A stretch of 43,969 nucleotides of DNA from NCBI GenBank assembly GCA_016871255.1, contig VFZH01000014.1:1-43969 (forward strand), given 5' to 3'. Positions 6,190 through 14,845 of this stretch are shown piece after piece (the stretch's first letter is position 1; every line of letters starts with the position of its first letter). Source of the stretch: Acidimicrobiia bacterium. GTDB lineage: Bacteria; Acidobacteriota; Vicinamibacteria; Vicinamibacterales; UBA2999. The notes beneath the pieces were generated by a model, which saw nothing but the letters and a program-made list of their open reading frames with translations, was not told the origin of the DNA and searched no databases. A program made the position numbers and the translations under genes.

Positions 6190-6674
6190 CCGACTTCGAA
6201 GGGCTCCTGCGCACGCTCAATGACGGCGGTGTGGAGTTCATCCTGATCGGGGGGGTGGCCGCCGCCGCCCATGGGGCGGCGAGGGCCACGTACGATCTCG
6301 ACATCCTCTACTCTCGAAGCCCCGCGAACCTCGATCGGCTCGCCGCCGCACTGACTCCGCTGGACCCCTACTTGCGCGGTGCCGTCGCCGGGCTGCCCTT
6401 TCGGTGGGACGCCGGGACACTGACGCACGGTCTCAACTTCACCCTGACCACGTCCCTCGGGGATCTGGATCTAATGGGCGAAGTCACCCATGGCGGCACA
6501 TACGAAAGGCTCCTGCCGGACACCGAGGCCGTGACGCTGTTCGGAGCCGCGTACCGGGTCCTGTCACTGGGTCGCCTCATTGAAGTAAAGCGGGCCGCCG
6601 GGCGGCCGAAGGACCTGGAAGCGATCGCGGAGCTCGAGGCGATCCGTGACGAGTGGGCTTCCGGGCAGGCATGA
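6186..6674 (+). CDS. Stand-alone nucleotidyltransferase-fold protein (toxin-like)
   Basis: A 162-residue cytoplasmic protein that begins in the 4-base overlap with the upstream gene. FILIGGVAAAAHGAAR followed by TYDLDIL is the core of a minimal nucleotidyltransferase: a glycine-rich helix start and the D-x-D metal pair (YDLDI). A later acidic strand, GDLDLMG, fits the third carboxylate. The C-terminal helices (LIEVKRAAGRPKDLEAIAELE) are typical of this class. Such proteins occur as MNT/AbiEii-like toxins or as antitoxins that modify a partner. Together with the 64-residue partner this looks like a toxin-antitoxin or abortive-infection module; the exact class is not certain. It is one of the few cytoplasmic proteins in the window. 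Confidence 0.8.
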   Translation: MTDFEGLLRTLNDGGVEFILIGGVAAAAHGAARATYDLDILYSRSPANLDRLAAALTPLDPYLRGAVAGLPFRWDAGTLTHGLNFTLTTSLGDLDLMGEVTHGGTYERLLPDTEAVTLFGAAYRVLSLGRLIEVKRAAGRPKDLEAIAELEAIRDEWASGQA

Positions 6675-6707
6675 GCTGTCTGCCCCCTGCGAGTGACTGG
6701 TGGCGGC

Positions 6708-9002
6708 CTACACGCGCCACAGCCGGTTGATCTTCACGATCAGGGCACGGTTGGCGAGCTCGGGAAACCCGCGGACGCGCGTGTCGCGCTGATCGTTGTA
6801 CACGACGAACAGCTCGCTGCCGGGCTGGTACTCCCACCGCAGCCGCACGTTGCTGGCGAGGACGTTGGCGCTGGCGTTGTACTGCACCAGCGCGCTCACG
6901 AACATCAGCGGCGTCATCGTGAAGGTCACGCGGGTGCCGGCCAGTCGCGTCGTGAAGTCACCCTGGGGCACCGTGACCCAGTTCACCGAGAACGTCGGCT
7001 GGAGCGAAAAGCGGGGTGAGACCTCCATGCGCCCCTGTCCTACGCTGAACGAGGTTCGGGCCCCTCCGTAGAAGCTGCCGCGCTCGACGGCGACGGTGCC
7101 GGACACGCGGCGGTGCGTGCCGAACGTGTACGACGCGCGCCCTTCCTGGAAGTCGTACCCGCCGACGGGGAGCGTCACGTTCGCGGCGATCCGGAACGGG
7201 CGCGGCAGGAATTCGTGCGTGTTCGCGTACGCCACCGAGAGCCGGTCGCTGTTCTGCATCTCGATGCGGAACTCGCTCTCCACCTCGCGCGTCTCGAGCA
7301 CACCGGCTCCGTCCTGCACGTGCGTCAGCGACGTGCTGAACCAGAAGCGCCGGATGGCGGCGATGGAGGCCGGGCGCGGGCTGAAGCGCGCCTGTGCGTA
7401 GTTGCGCTGCATGTTGTCGCGCCGCACGAAGCCGATCTCCGGATTGAACTTGTCGCCGACGACGAGGCGCTCGGCCTGCAGGCCGTACCGGTCGGCGTTG
7501 TAGTCGAACTGTCCCCGGTAGCTCGTGTCGTCGCCCGCCACGCCGGGCGTGCGGGTTGTCGCCCAGTAGGTGTTGATCACCAGGTTGTCGTGGAAGGCGA
7601 ACGCGCCGTCCACGCCGAAGACGGTGTTCGACCCGGGGCCGGTTTCGCGCAGCGACCGGTACGTGACCAGGGCGCCGATGCTGCTGCGGCGCAGGACGTC
7701 ACGCTTGAGGCGGGCCACGGTGAAGTTGGTGCGCCGGGCGCCGAGCGTCTCGTCGTCTGCCGACTGGATGTTGAGCGCGCCGAGGCTGTAGCGGCCCACG
7801 CGGCCGGTCAACCGGCCGCCGACCTCGATCGGTACGACCGTGCCCTGCTGCAGGCCGATCCGCCGGCTGTAGAACAGGTTGGGCACTTCGCCGCCCCCGC
7901 CCATCGCGCCGACTGCCGCGGCGCCGAAGTCGAACGTGCCGCGGTTCTCGAGGAAGAACTCCCGCTTCTCGGGGAAGAACAGGCTGAAGCGCGTCAGGTT
8001 GACCTGCTGTTCGTCGGCTTCCACCTGGGCGAAGTCGGTGTTCACCGTCAGGTCGGCGGTGAGGCCCTGGGTGACCCCGTACTTCAGGTCGAGCCCGACG
8101 TCGGCATCGAGGTCGTTCGAGACAGCCGGGCGCACGACGTTGTCGAAGCTGACGGAGGAGGTCACGAACGGCTTGATCTCCAGGTTGCGTGCCGCGCCCG
8201 GCACTTCGAGGTCGACCACGGTAGCCGCGAGGGACATGGAAACGAGACCGAAGTTGAGCCGGGACGCCGGGATCGGCACCAGGAACGACGTCTCGTTCTT
8301 CCACGGGGTAAAGCGGCGGGCGTTGAAGCCCCAGATCTGGCCGCGGCCCGGGCGGTAGCGCAGCGACCGGAACGGCATCGCCACTTCCACCGTCCAGCCG
8401 CCGTCGAAGCGTCCGGTCCTGACGTCCCAGACGGTGTTGAAGTCACCGTTGAACTGGCGCTCATCCGTGGCCTGGCCGTCGATCTTGCCGCCGATGGCGT
8501 TGATGGTGAAGGTGACCGCGTTGCGCCGGTCGTAAAAGGTGTCGAGGGCGAAGCCGAACGCGTCGTTGGCGCTGAAGATGTTGAACGAGTCGCGGCGCAT
8601 CTCGTTGGCGACGATCCGGTCCGGGTGCTCCTCCCAGCAGCGGGCGGTGACGTAGAGGTGCTCGTCGTCGTACAGCAGCCACACGTCGGTCCGCTGCGTG
8701 GCCGGTTGACCCTCCAGAGGTTCTGCCTGGATGAAGCCCGAGAAGTGAGGCGCTTCCGCGTACGCCGCGTCGTCGAGGACGCCGTCGATGCGGGGCGGCG
8801 TCCGGACACGGACGGCGCGGATGGTGGCCCGTCCGGCGGCGTCGCGGTTGATCACGGCCGGTGGCACCGGCGGGGCTGGTCCCACGATTGCCGGCAGCGA
8901 CATACCGTCTGTCTGCGACGGACTTCGATCCTGACCCGCGGCCGCCAGCCAGGGGAATAGAACCAGGAGCCAAGCAGAGAGCAGACGGGATCGCGTCGTC
9001 AC
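6708..9002 (-). CDS. CBM9/DUF5916-type outer-membrane barrel protein
   Basis: With GTG 9002 as start the protein has 764 residues and a clean signal peptide (RLLSAWLLVLFPWLAAAGQ); ATG 9128 is possible but adds 42 residues before the signal, and neither has a good ribosome-binding site. The N-terminal third is a CBM9-like beta-sandwich (PRIDGVLDDAAYAEAP, DVWLLYDDEHLYVTARCWE, FALDTFYDRRNAVTFTINAIG, GGWTVEVAMPFRSLRY). The rest is a DUF5916 region with barrel strands and the hallmark LFFPEKREFFLENRG. The chain ends with a terminal aromatic strand KINRLWRV. The family is found in the outer membranes of Acidobacteria and Bacteroidetes; its substrate is unknown. A paralogue is at 26477 and a fragment at 5922. 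Confidence 0.85.
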   Translation of the reverse strand: MTTRSRLLSAWLLVLFPWLAAAGQDRSPSQTDGMSLPAIVGPAPPVPPAVINRDAAGRATIRAVRVRTPPRIDGVLDDAAYAEAPHFSGFIQAEPLEGQPATQRTDVWLLYDDEHLYVTARCWEEHPDRIVANEMRRDSFNIFSANDAFGFALDTFYDRRNAVTFTINAIGGKIDGQATDERQFNGDFNTVWDVRTGRFDGGWTVEVAMPFRSLRYRPGRGQIWGFNARRFTPWKNETSFLVPIPASRLNFGLVSMSLAATVVDLEVPGAARNLEIKPFVTSSVSFDNVVRPAVSNDLDADVGLDLKYGVTQGLTADLTVNTDFAQVEADEQQVNLTRFSLFFPEKREFFLENRGTFDFGAAAVGAMGGGGEVPNLFYSRRIGLQQGTVVPIEVGGRLTGRVGRYSLGALNIQSADDETLGARRTNFTVARLKRDVLRRSSIGALVTYRSLRETGPGSNTVFGVDGAFAFHDNLVINTYWATTRTPGVAGDDTSYRGQFDYNADRYGLQAERLVVGDKFNPEIGFVRRDNMQRNYAQARFSPRPASIAAIRRFWFSTSLTHVQDGAGVLETREVESEFRIEMQNSDRLSVAYANTHEFLPRPFRIAANVTLPVGGYDFQEGRASYTFGTHRRVSGTVAVERGSFYGGARTSFSVGQGRMEVSPRFSLQPTFSVNWVTVPQGDFTTRLAGTRVTFTMTPLMFVSALVQYNASANVLASNVRLRWEYQPGSELFVVYNDQRDTRVRGFPELANRALIVKINRLWRV

Positions 9003-9112
9003 GGCGTCAGCGGCGCGGCGGCAGGCGCCGGCCAGGGGATGATGGAGTGCCCGGGCGCATGGGTCAAGCGTGGCGGAAAAGTCCGATGGGTCGGGAACCT
9101 GAGCGGGAACGC

Positions 9113-9144
9113 GAGCCGTGGACCGCACAGGCGGCCCACGGCTC
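9113..9144 (-). terminator. Hairpin after the TonB-dependent receptor gene
   Basis: GAGCCGTGG (9113-9121) pairs with CCACGGCTC (9136-9144) around a 14-base loop, 15 bases after the stop at 9159. No T-tract follows, so termination may be partial and the downstream DUF5916 gene could be read through. Confidence 0.45.
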
Positions 9145-9158
9145 GGGGCTCCGTTGCG

Positions 9159-12125
9159 TCAGAAGTCCAACTGGGCTCCGAACTTCACGAGACGGCCGGT
9201 CAGGATGCTGGCCACGCGCATCCAGGCTGCGCCGTAGGTGGTGTTGAGCAGCTGAACATCGTTGGCGTTGAGCAGGTTGTAGAAGTCCACCTTGGCCACG
9301 ACGCGCGTCGGGCCCAGCCGGACCGCCTTCGACACGCGCAGATCCAGCTGGCTCTGGCGGCCTTCCCGCTCGGTCTGCGGCTCGATGAGCGGTACCACGA
9401 CGGTCGCGTTGCACACAGCGGCGGCGCCGCATGCTCCGAGGTTCCTGCCCAGCGAGGGTGCGATCGCCGCATTGCCGACGACGAGGTTGGCGAGGTGCTG
9501 CACGCCCATCAGGTTCTGATAGGTGGCAGCGACCTGCGTGCCCCACGGCATCGGGTAGCTGGCCGACAGCTTCACGTGGTTTTCCGGCGTCGAAATGTCG
9601 CAGAAGTGGAGCTGCGGGCTGTCGACGACGACGCACTGGTTCAGGCGGGTGGAGCCGATGCTGCCGCCGCCGAAGACCAGGCCTCCGTTCCCGAACCTGG
9701 CGTTCACCGAGATGTCCACGCCGTTGTACACCTCGGTGCGATCGCCGAAGTTTTTCCAGAACGTCACCTGGTTGTTGACCAGCCCGAGCCTGTTCGGGTT
9801 GAGGTCGTAGAGCCCGCAGATCCGATTGCCGCCGCCGCCAGGCAGCCGTGAATCCGTCGGGGCCGTCACGCAGAACTGGGAGTAGTCCGAGGGCGCCACT
9901 TCCAGGTTGTCGGTCGTGTGCTCGTTGCCGAACCACGTCCGGTGGTAGGCGACGTTCAGCGCCATGCCCGGCATCAGCTCCTGCTGGATGCCGGCCGCGG
10001 TCTGCCAGTTGTAGGGTCGGACGTGCCACCCCTCGAGGATGTCCGGGTCGTAGAACCGGGTGAAGCGCGTCGTGCCGAAGAAGCGGTTGGCCATCGCGCC
10101 GCACTCGCCGTTGGCGCTCGGGCTGCGCAGATCGCAGTCGGGCACGTAGTCGCCGTCGGCGTCATTCCAGACGCGGAACGTCGTGCCGCCGATCGCGTCT
10201 GCCGGGTTCGTCTCCTGCGCGATGCGGGTGCCCTGCCCGACGACGTAGCGGCCGAGGCTGGCCTTGACGGCCGTCTTGCCGTCGCCGAAGACGTCGTACG
10301 CGAAGCCGAGGCGCGGCCCGAGGTCCCTCCAGTTGGGCACGTTCGGGATCTCGTCGAACGAGAACTCGGGCGTGTAGGCGCCGGCCGGCCGCGTCTGCTT
10401 CGGGTTGTAGGCGTTCAGGTAGTCGAGACGCAGGCCGAGGTTGAGCGTCATCCGCCGCACCGTCCACTGGTCCTGCACGAAGACGCCGCCGAGCGCCTTG
10501 ATGCGCGTCCGCGAGTAGCCTGGCGTGGCGAGCTGCCAGAGGCCGATCGGCACCCGGTTGCGGAACTGGTACGCCTCGGGCTCGGGTTCGCCGGGGCCGT
10601 AGTCCTGGAAGCCCCAGAGCTGCGTCATGCCGACCTTGATGGCATGGGAACCGGTCACGTACGACACGGCGAAGCGCGTGTTGGTGTAGTGGCTCTTGGA
10701 GTGGCCGTAGTCGTTCAGCCACCCGTTGGCGTTGAACAGGTGCGGGTTCGCGCCCGAGGCCATCGAGCCGTACCACATGCCGAGGCCCGCGTCCATCACC
10801 GGCCGGTCGCCCTTCTTCACGCCCGGCGCGCGGATCGGCACGTTGTCGTCCACGCGGTACGCCGCGCCGGCCTCGAACAGCAGCCTGCTCGAGAAGGGGC
10901 TGGTCCAGGTGCCCTGGTACAGCCGCTGGGGGAACGTGCCGCTCCACGACGCCTCCGGCGCGCGCGCCGGCCCGACGCTGAGGAAGCAGAGGCACATCCA
11001 CTGGGAGTTGGCGATGAAGGATACCTTCTGCCTGCTGGTGGCCTGCCAGGTGACGCGCGAGGTCAGGTAGTCGCGCGACGGCTGGTCGTTGTACGCCGGT
11101 CTGTTGAGATCGGGTTCGTAGAACAGCGTTCCCTGCGCCTTGTTGAAGAAGGTGCCGGCCAGTTCCTGCTGCGCACCCGCCACGCGATGCGCGGTCCAGA
11201 ACCACAGCTTGTCGCGAACCAGGGGGCCGCCGAACCCGCCCGCGACCTCGTACACGTGGTTCGTTCGGTTCACGCGCGTCAGTCCGTTCGCCTTCAGTGC
11301 GTCCGAGAGGTTGCCGCTCTGCAGGTTCTTGCCGGTGCCCTCGGCGTTGAAGGTGCCGCTGAACTGGTTGCCGCCGTCGCGGATGACGAAGTTGGCGTCG
11401 GGGCCTCCCGTCGACACTTCGGCCGACATGCCGCTGGTCTGGAGCACCATTTCCTGGACGGCCGCCGGGTTGATGTTGTTGCGTCGCGTGCTCATGCTGG
11501 CCATGAGCGTCATGGTGTTCATGCCCTCGACGTTCACGCCGCCGTCGCTGCGGCTGCCGTGCGCGCGCATGAAGCCGCCGAAGTCTCCGGCGTTGCCGCC
11601 CACGTCGCGGCCGGACGTCATCGTCTGCGGGACCACCCCGAGCGAGAGCGAGATGAGCGCCGGGATGCTCCTCGCGGTGGGCACGGCATCGAGGATCTCG
11701 TTGGTGATGATCGCCTGCGTCCGGACGTTCTGCACGTCCACGACCGGGCTGGCGCCGGTCACGGTGACCGTCTCTTCCAGCGAGCCGACACGCATCTCCG
11801 CACCGACGGGTGCCGTGAAGCTGGCGGTAATCGTGATGCCCTCGCGCCGGACGGTGCTGAAGCCGACCAGGCTGAAAGTCACGCTGTAGGTACCCGGCCG
11901 CAGGTCGACGATCTGGTACTGACCCTGGCTGTCGGTCACCGCGGTCCGGACCTTTTCGATCAGCGCGGGGCTGGCCGCTTCGACGGTCACCCCGGGGAGC
12001 ACCGCCCCGGTCGTGTCACGAACGGTGCCGGCGATTGCCCCGTTCGTACTGGATTGCCCCGCAGCCGCGACCGGCCACAGCAGGGCTGCCAGGAGCAGGA
12101 TGCTCCTGAAACGTCGCGTACCCAT
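9159..12125 (-). CDS. TonB-dependent receptor, Oar type (carboxypeptidase-regulatory N-domain)
   Basis: A 988-residue outer-membrane protein with ATG at 12125 and GGAGG six bases before it. Signal peptide 1-24; carboxypeptidase-regulatory-like domain about 27-110 (GAIAGTVRDTTGAVLPGVTV, GTYSVTFSLVGF); plug domain about 115-230 (EETVTVTGASPVVDVQNVR); then a long beta-barrel ending GRLVKFGAQLDF with the C-terminal aromatic residue. An acidic loop DADGDYVPDCD in the barrel looks like a calcium-binding loop. Such receptors import large or scarce ligands using TonB energy; the ligand is unknown. It follows the coupled haem/copper pair on the same strand after a 67-base gap and precedes a DUF5916 gene. 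Paralogues are at 15530 and 36776. Confidence 0.9.
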   Translation of the reverse strand: MGTRRFRSILLLAALLWPVAAAGQSSTNGAIAGTVRDTTGAVLPGVTVEAASPALIEKVRTAVTDSQGQYQIVDLRPGTYSVTFSLVGFSTVRREGITITASFTAPVGAEMRVGSLEETVTVTGASPVVDVQNVRTQAIITNEILDAVPTARSIPALISLSLGVVPQTMTSGRDVGGNAGDFGGFMRAHGSRSDGGVNVEGMNTMTLMASMSTRRNNINPAAVQEMVLQTSGMSAEVSTGGPDANFVIRDGGNQFSGTFNAEGTGKNLQSGNLSDALKANGLTRVNRTNHVYEVAGGFGGPLVRDKLWFWTAHRVAGAQQELAGTFFNKAQGTLFYEPDLNRPAYNDQPSRDYLTSRVTWQATSRQKVSFIANSQWMCLCFLSVGPARAPEASWSGTFPQRLYQGTWTSPFSSRLLFEAGAAYRVDDNVPIRAPGVKKGDRPVMDAGLGMWYGSMASGANPHLFNANGWLNDYGHSKSHYTNTRFAVSYVTGSHAIKVGMTQLWGFQDYGPGEPEPEAYQFRNRVPIGLWQLATPGYSRTRIKALGGVFVQDQWTVRRMTLNLGLRLDYLNAYNPKQTRPAGAYTPEFSFDEIPNVPNWRDLGPRLGFAYDVFGDGKTAVKASLGRYVVGQGTRIAQETNPADAIGGTTFRVWNDADGDYVPDCDLRSPSANGECGAMANRFFGTTRFTRFYDPDILEGWHVRPYNWQTAAGIQQELMPGMALNVAYHRTWFGNEHTTDNLEVAPSDYSQFCVTAPTDSRLPGGGGNRICGLYDLNPNRLGLVNNQVTFWKNFGDRTEVYNGVDISVNARFGNGGLVFGGGSIGSTRLNQCVVVDSPQLHFCDISTPENHVKLSASYPMPWGTQVAATYQNLMGVQHLANLVVGNAAIAPSLGRNLGACGAAAVCNATVVVPLIEPQTEREGRQSQLDLRVSKAVRLGPTRVVAKVDFYNLLNANDVQLLNTTYGAAWMRVASILTGRLVKFGAQLDF

Positions 12126-12192
12126 CGTTTGCCTCCACTTCTGTCCCAGTAAGCCCAAACGATCCCGATACCGAACTACGCCGCGTGGCGAG

Positions 12193-13128
12193 CTACTGCA
12201 CGTTGAAAGTGATGTCTTCCCACTCCATGAGGCCACCGTCATGTGCCAGACACCGGAGCACGTATTGGCCAGGTTCGTGAAACGTCGCCCGGACGATCCA
12301 GCGGCCGTCGGGCGGGACGGGCGGGGGCGTCCAGCCCCACGCCCAGGGGGAGCCGGCCCGCGTGTCCATGTAGGTCTTGAACTGTGGAGGATCGAACGTG
12401 ACCCGCCCGCCGCCGCGATACACGAACCAGGACAGCCGCAGGCCCACGGCACTCGACACCGCGGCGCTGCCGCTGGACGAGCCGCGGTTGATCGGCATCC
12501 CGCGCGGCGCCGGCACGCCGTCGTCGGTGGCGATGGCGTGCAGGACGACCGGCTCGCCGACCCGCGCGGTCCGCTCGCGCGTCCCTTCGACCTCGAGCTC
12601 GGGTCCGGTGTTGGCGTTCAGCTCCAGGGTGCCGCCGCGCCCGCCGGCCGCGCCGTTGTTCGCGGTGATGATGTTGTCGTTGATCACGTAGATCGGCTTC
12701 AGCGTGCCGTAGGCTCGCTCCGTGATTCCCCTGCTCGTCAACGTCCAGACGAGTTCCTTGTCGCCGAAGTCCGCGGGTACCCGCACGCGGAACACGAACA
12801 GGTTCCGCCGGGGCTGGAAGTGGGTGGGCTGACCCTGATCCGGACCACCAGGCTCAATGTGGTTGTCCGGGCCGACCGGGACGTCGATGGCCTCGTCCCA
12901 GTTCCGGTTGAAGTAGCCGAACACGAGATCGAACGAGCCGTCGGGATTCTGCTCCCAGCCTTCGTAGGCCGGCGCGATGTTCTGGCCACGGGCGAACGTG
13001 AGATCCTGCGCGTCCGGACGGGCCCAGGCGAGCAGGAGGCCGGCGCAGGCAGCCGAAGCTGTCAGCCCCGTGCCGAACCTTCCAAGCCGCCTCGTGGTCG
13101 CTGACGCCGCCCGCGCCGTGTTCGTCAT
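12193..13128 (-). CDS. Exported partner protein of the haem/copper-monooxygenase-like protein, function unknown
   Basis: A 311-residue protein whose ATG (13128) overlaps the stop of the upstream gene by four bases, so the two are translationally coupled. A signal peptide lies around residues 22-45 after a basic n-region. The N half has YEGWEQNPDGSFDLVFGYFN and RNWDEAIDVPVGPDNHIEPGG, then RRNLFVFRVRVP; the C half has VVLHAIATDDGVP, LRLSWFVYRGGG and ends YVLRCLAHDGGLMEWEDITF. The C half is likely an Ig/cadherin-like beta-sandwich. I know no named domain for it. A clear paralogue at 40001 sits in the same order behind the same kind of partner, so the two proteins probably work together. Confidence 0.75.
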   Translation of the reverse strand: MTNTARAASATTRRLGRFGTGLTASAACAGLLLAWARPDAQDLTFARGQNIAPAYEGWEQNPDGSFDLVFGYFNRNWDEAIDVPVGPDNHIEPGGPDQGQPTHFQPRRNLFVFRVRVPADFGDKELVWTLTSRGITERAYGTLKPIYVINDNIITANNGAAGGRGGTLELNANTGPELEVEGTRERTARVGEPVVLHAIATDDGVPAPRGMPINRGSSSGSAAVSSAVGLRLSWFVYRGGGRVTFDPPQFKTYMDTRAGSPWAWGWTPPPVPPDGRWIVRATFHEPGQYVLRCLAHDGGLMEWEDITFNVQ

Positions 13129-14546
13129 CGTGAGGCGCGCGAAGACCCGGCTGCGGCGCCCTCGGGAAGATAGCAGGTGGGGCAGCCGATCGGCGTGGCC
13201 TGTCCCGCAGCGATCTTCTTCCGCCGCTCGTCCACCGCCTCCGCGAACTGCTCGTCCGTCATCGGGACCACGTACGGCAGGTTGACGATCATGTTGTCCA
13301 CCGAACGGTTTCCCCAGCCCGTCCAGTTGCGCGGCTCGTAGACCAGCGGATTCTTCGCGGTCGTGTCGAAGTACCCGGTGATCTTGAGAATGGTGCCCTT
13401 CGGCAGCAGCGGGGCCGAGTCGTCCGTGTACTGGTAGTTGCGCACCCAGTTGTGGTTGTAGCCCGCGCAGTTGAGGGTCTCGGTGCGGCCGCCCCAGATC
13501 GCCTGGAAGCACATGCCGACGCCCGTGGCGTGGAGGTGCGGCTCGAAGTTCAGGATCTTGGCGTTCTCCTGCAGCACCGTGTAGGCGTCGATTTCCTGGT
13601 TCGCCTCGTTCGGACGCAGGTCCACCTCGGTCGTGCCGAAGCCGATGCCGCGGTATTCCATCGTGGGCTTGTAACCCTTCGGGTGGAATCGGAACCCCAG
13701 CTCGAGGTGGGCGTTGGTCTCGACGACGCCGTTGGCGTGGAGGTGGTTGTCGAAGAAGAGGATGGTCGAGCCCGCCCGCAGCAGCCGTCCGGCCCGCGGA
13801 TCGAACTGGTCGGGGTTGCGGCCGACTTCGTGCGCGGGGATGCGTGACTGCGGGTCCGTCTGGCCGTCCGGGCCGGCGAGGCCGAAGTTGGCGTGGTGGA
13901 ACACGAACAGCCCCCCGACCGTCCCGCCCCTGGCCAGCTCGCGGGGATCGACATCGTTCACTTCGCGGATCTCGACGGACCTGACATAGCGGTCCTCGGC
14001 GAGGCCCGTCGGCGTCTCACCGATCGCTCCCCACCAGTCCGGCGCGACGGCCTTCACGGTGACCGTTGGCGACCTGACGATGAGATCCGGCTCGCCCAGT
14101 TCCCAGACGGGGCTGCTGGAGACCTCGGGAAGGGCGATCGGGGGTGGCAGATCACCGGGGCTGCCCTCCGGCGCGCCCGCCTCCACCCAACGCGCGATCG
14201 TGCCGATCTGCTCGTCGCTGAGCGACATGTCCGACTTGAAGGACTGGATGCCGATCGTCCTGTCGATGTACCAGGGCGGCATCGTCCGTTGGGCCGTCTG
14301 CTGCCGGATGGCACGCGCGTAGGGTCGCACCTGCTCGTAGGTCATCAGGGCCATCGGCGCGATGTAGTTCGGCCGGTGGCACGACTGACACTTCTGCTGC
14401 AGGATGGGCGCGATGTCCTTCGTGAACGTCACCTCAGCCTGCAGGCCGGCCTGGCCGGAGACGGACGAGCCCGAGCCGACCACGGCAAGCACGGTGGACG
14501 TGAGTACGGCAGACAGACGACGGAGCCGGTTCGGTGGTTCGACCAT
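13125..14546 (-). CDS. Exported c-haem protein with a copper type II monooxygenase-like domain
   Basis: The 473-residue protein starts at ATG 14546 with AAGGGA upstream. Signal peptide about 1-32. A c-type haem site CQSCH is at 53-57, with the following helix-rich region (APMALMTYEQVRPYARAI, TMPPWYIDRTIGIQ, WVEAGAPEG) typical of cytochrome domains in these proteins. The C-terminal two thirds resemble the peptidylglycine/dopamine monooxygenase fold: HH at 217-218, HLH at 268-270 and HLH at 337-339 are candidate copper ligands, followed by LLPKGTILKITGYFDTT. A CPTC pair is at 455-458. The domains suggest an oxidase or oxygenase receiving electrons through its own haem. Substrate and activity are not shown. 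Homologues in the window are at 40912 and 42583. Confidence 0.8.
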   Translation of the reverse strand: MVEPPNRLRRLSAVLTSTVLAVVGSGSSVSGQAGLQAEVTFTKDIAPILQQKCQSCHRPNYIAPMALMTYEQVRPYARAIRQQTAQRTMPPWYIDRTIGIQSFKSDMSLSDEQIGTIARWVEAGAPEGSPGDLPPPIALPEVSSSPVWELGEPDLIVRSPTVTVKAVAPDWWGAIGETPTGLAEDRYVRSVEIREVNDVDPRELARGGTVGGLFVFHHANFGLAGPDGQTDPQSRIPAHEVGRNPDQFDPRAGRLLRAGSTILFFDNHLHANGVVETNAHLELGFRFHPKGYKPTMEYRGIGFGTTEVDLRPNEANQEIDAYTVLQENAKILNFEPHLHATGVGMCFQAIWGGRTETLNCAGYNHNWVRNYQYTDDSAPLLPKGTILKITGYFDTTAKNPLVYEPRNWTGWGNRSVDNMIVNLPYVVPMTDEQFAEAVDERRKKIAAGQATPIGCPTCYLPEGAAAGSSRASR

Positions 14547-14610
14547 GGGTTCCCTTCCCTGGTGCATGCACACGTCGCTCGGCCCCCGGCGGGAGCCAGA
14601 TTGGCTGCGA

Positions 14611-14616
14611 ATTCTA
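14611..14616 (-). promoter_or_regulatory. -10 box (TAGAAT) for the haem/copper gene
   Basis: Read on the minus strand this is TAGAAT, about 65 bases before ATG 14546. TGGCAC lies 18 bases further upstream as a poor -35 box. Confidence 0.35.
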
Positions 14617-14673
14617 CACCCCGGAGTCCCGCTCGTGCCATGGCCAACTTGAGGCACTGGCGAGCGGATCGAG

Positions 14674-14685
14674 GAGTGTACACTC
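14674..14685. promoter_or_regulatory. 12-bp perfect palindrome, possible operator
   Basis: GAGTGTACACTC is self-complementary over its full length and lies midway between two divergent genes, a common place for a dimeric repressor or activator site. No second copy was noticed in the window. Confidence 0.35.
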
Positions 14686-14845
14686 TCCGCCGTTACCGAA
14701 GCGCGCGTCGAGCCGCGCATGGCCCGGGAAGGAAGCCGGGGCGTAGACTCTCGGGAATGTCCTTCGTGGCGCCTTGACAATCCGGGACTCACAGTGGAGT
14801 GGTGTCGGCCTAGACAAGCGAGGCGGCACCACCGGGGAGTGGAAC

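Larger units (their letters stand above)
14547..14845. other. Divergent control region with a perfect palindrome
   Basis: This 299-base stretch separates the minus-strand haem/copper gene from the plus-strand SnoaL-like gene. It holds the perfect 12-bp palindrome GAGTGTACACTC (14674-14685), a minus-strand -10 (14611-14616) and, for the plus strand, a perfect -35 TTGACA at 14774-14779 whose expected -10 position is poor. TAGACT at 14744-14749 is another plus-strand -10 candidate. No gene is seen. Confidence 0.45.

Noticed and set aside
7113-8960. A 615-codon plus-strand frame opposite the DUF5916 gene
   Set aside because: No domain, no ribosome-binding site, typical shadow composition; the minus strand encodes recognisable CBM9 and barrel motifs.
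14774-14802. A strong sigma-70 promoter at TTGACA
   Set aside because: The -35 box is perfect but the -10 position reads GAGTGG, so it was not annotated as a full promoter.
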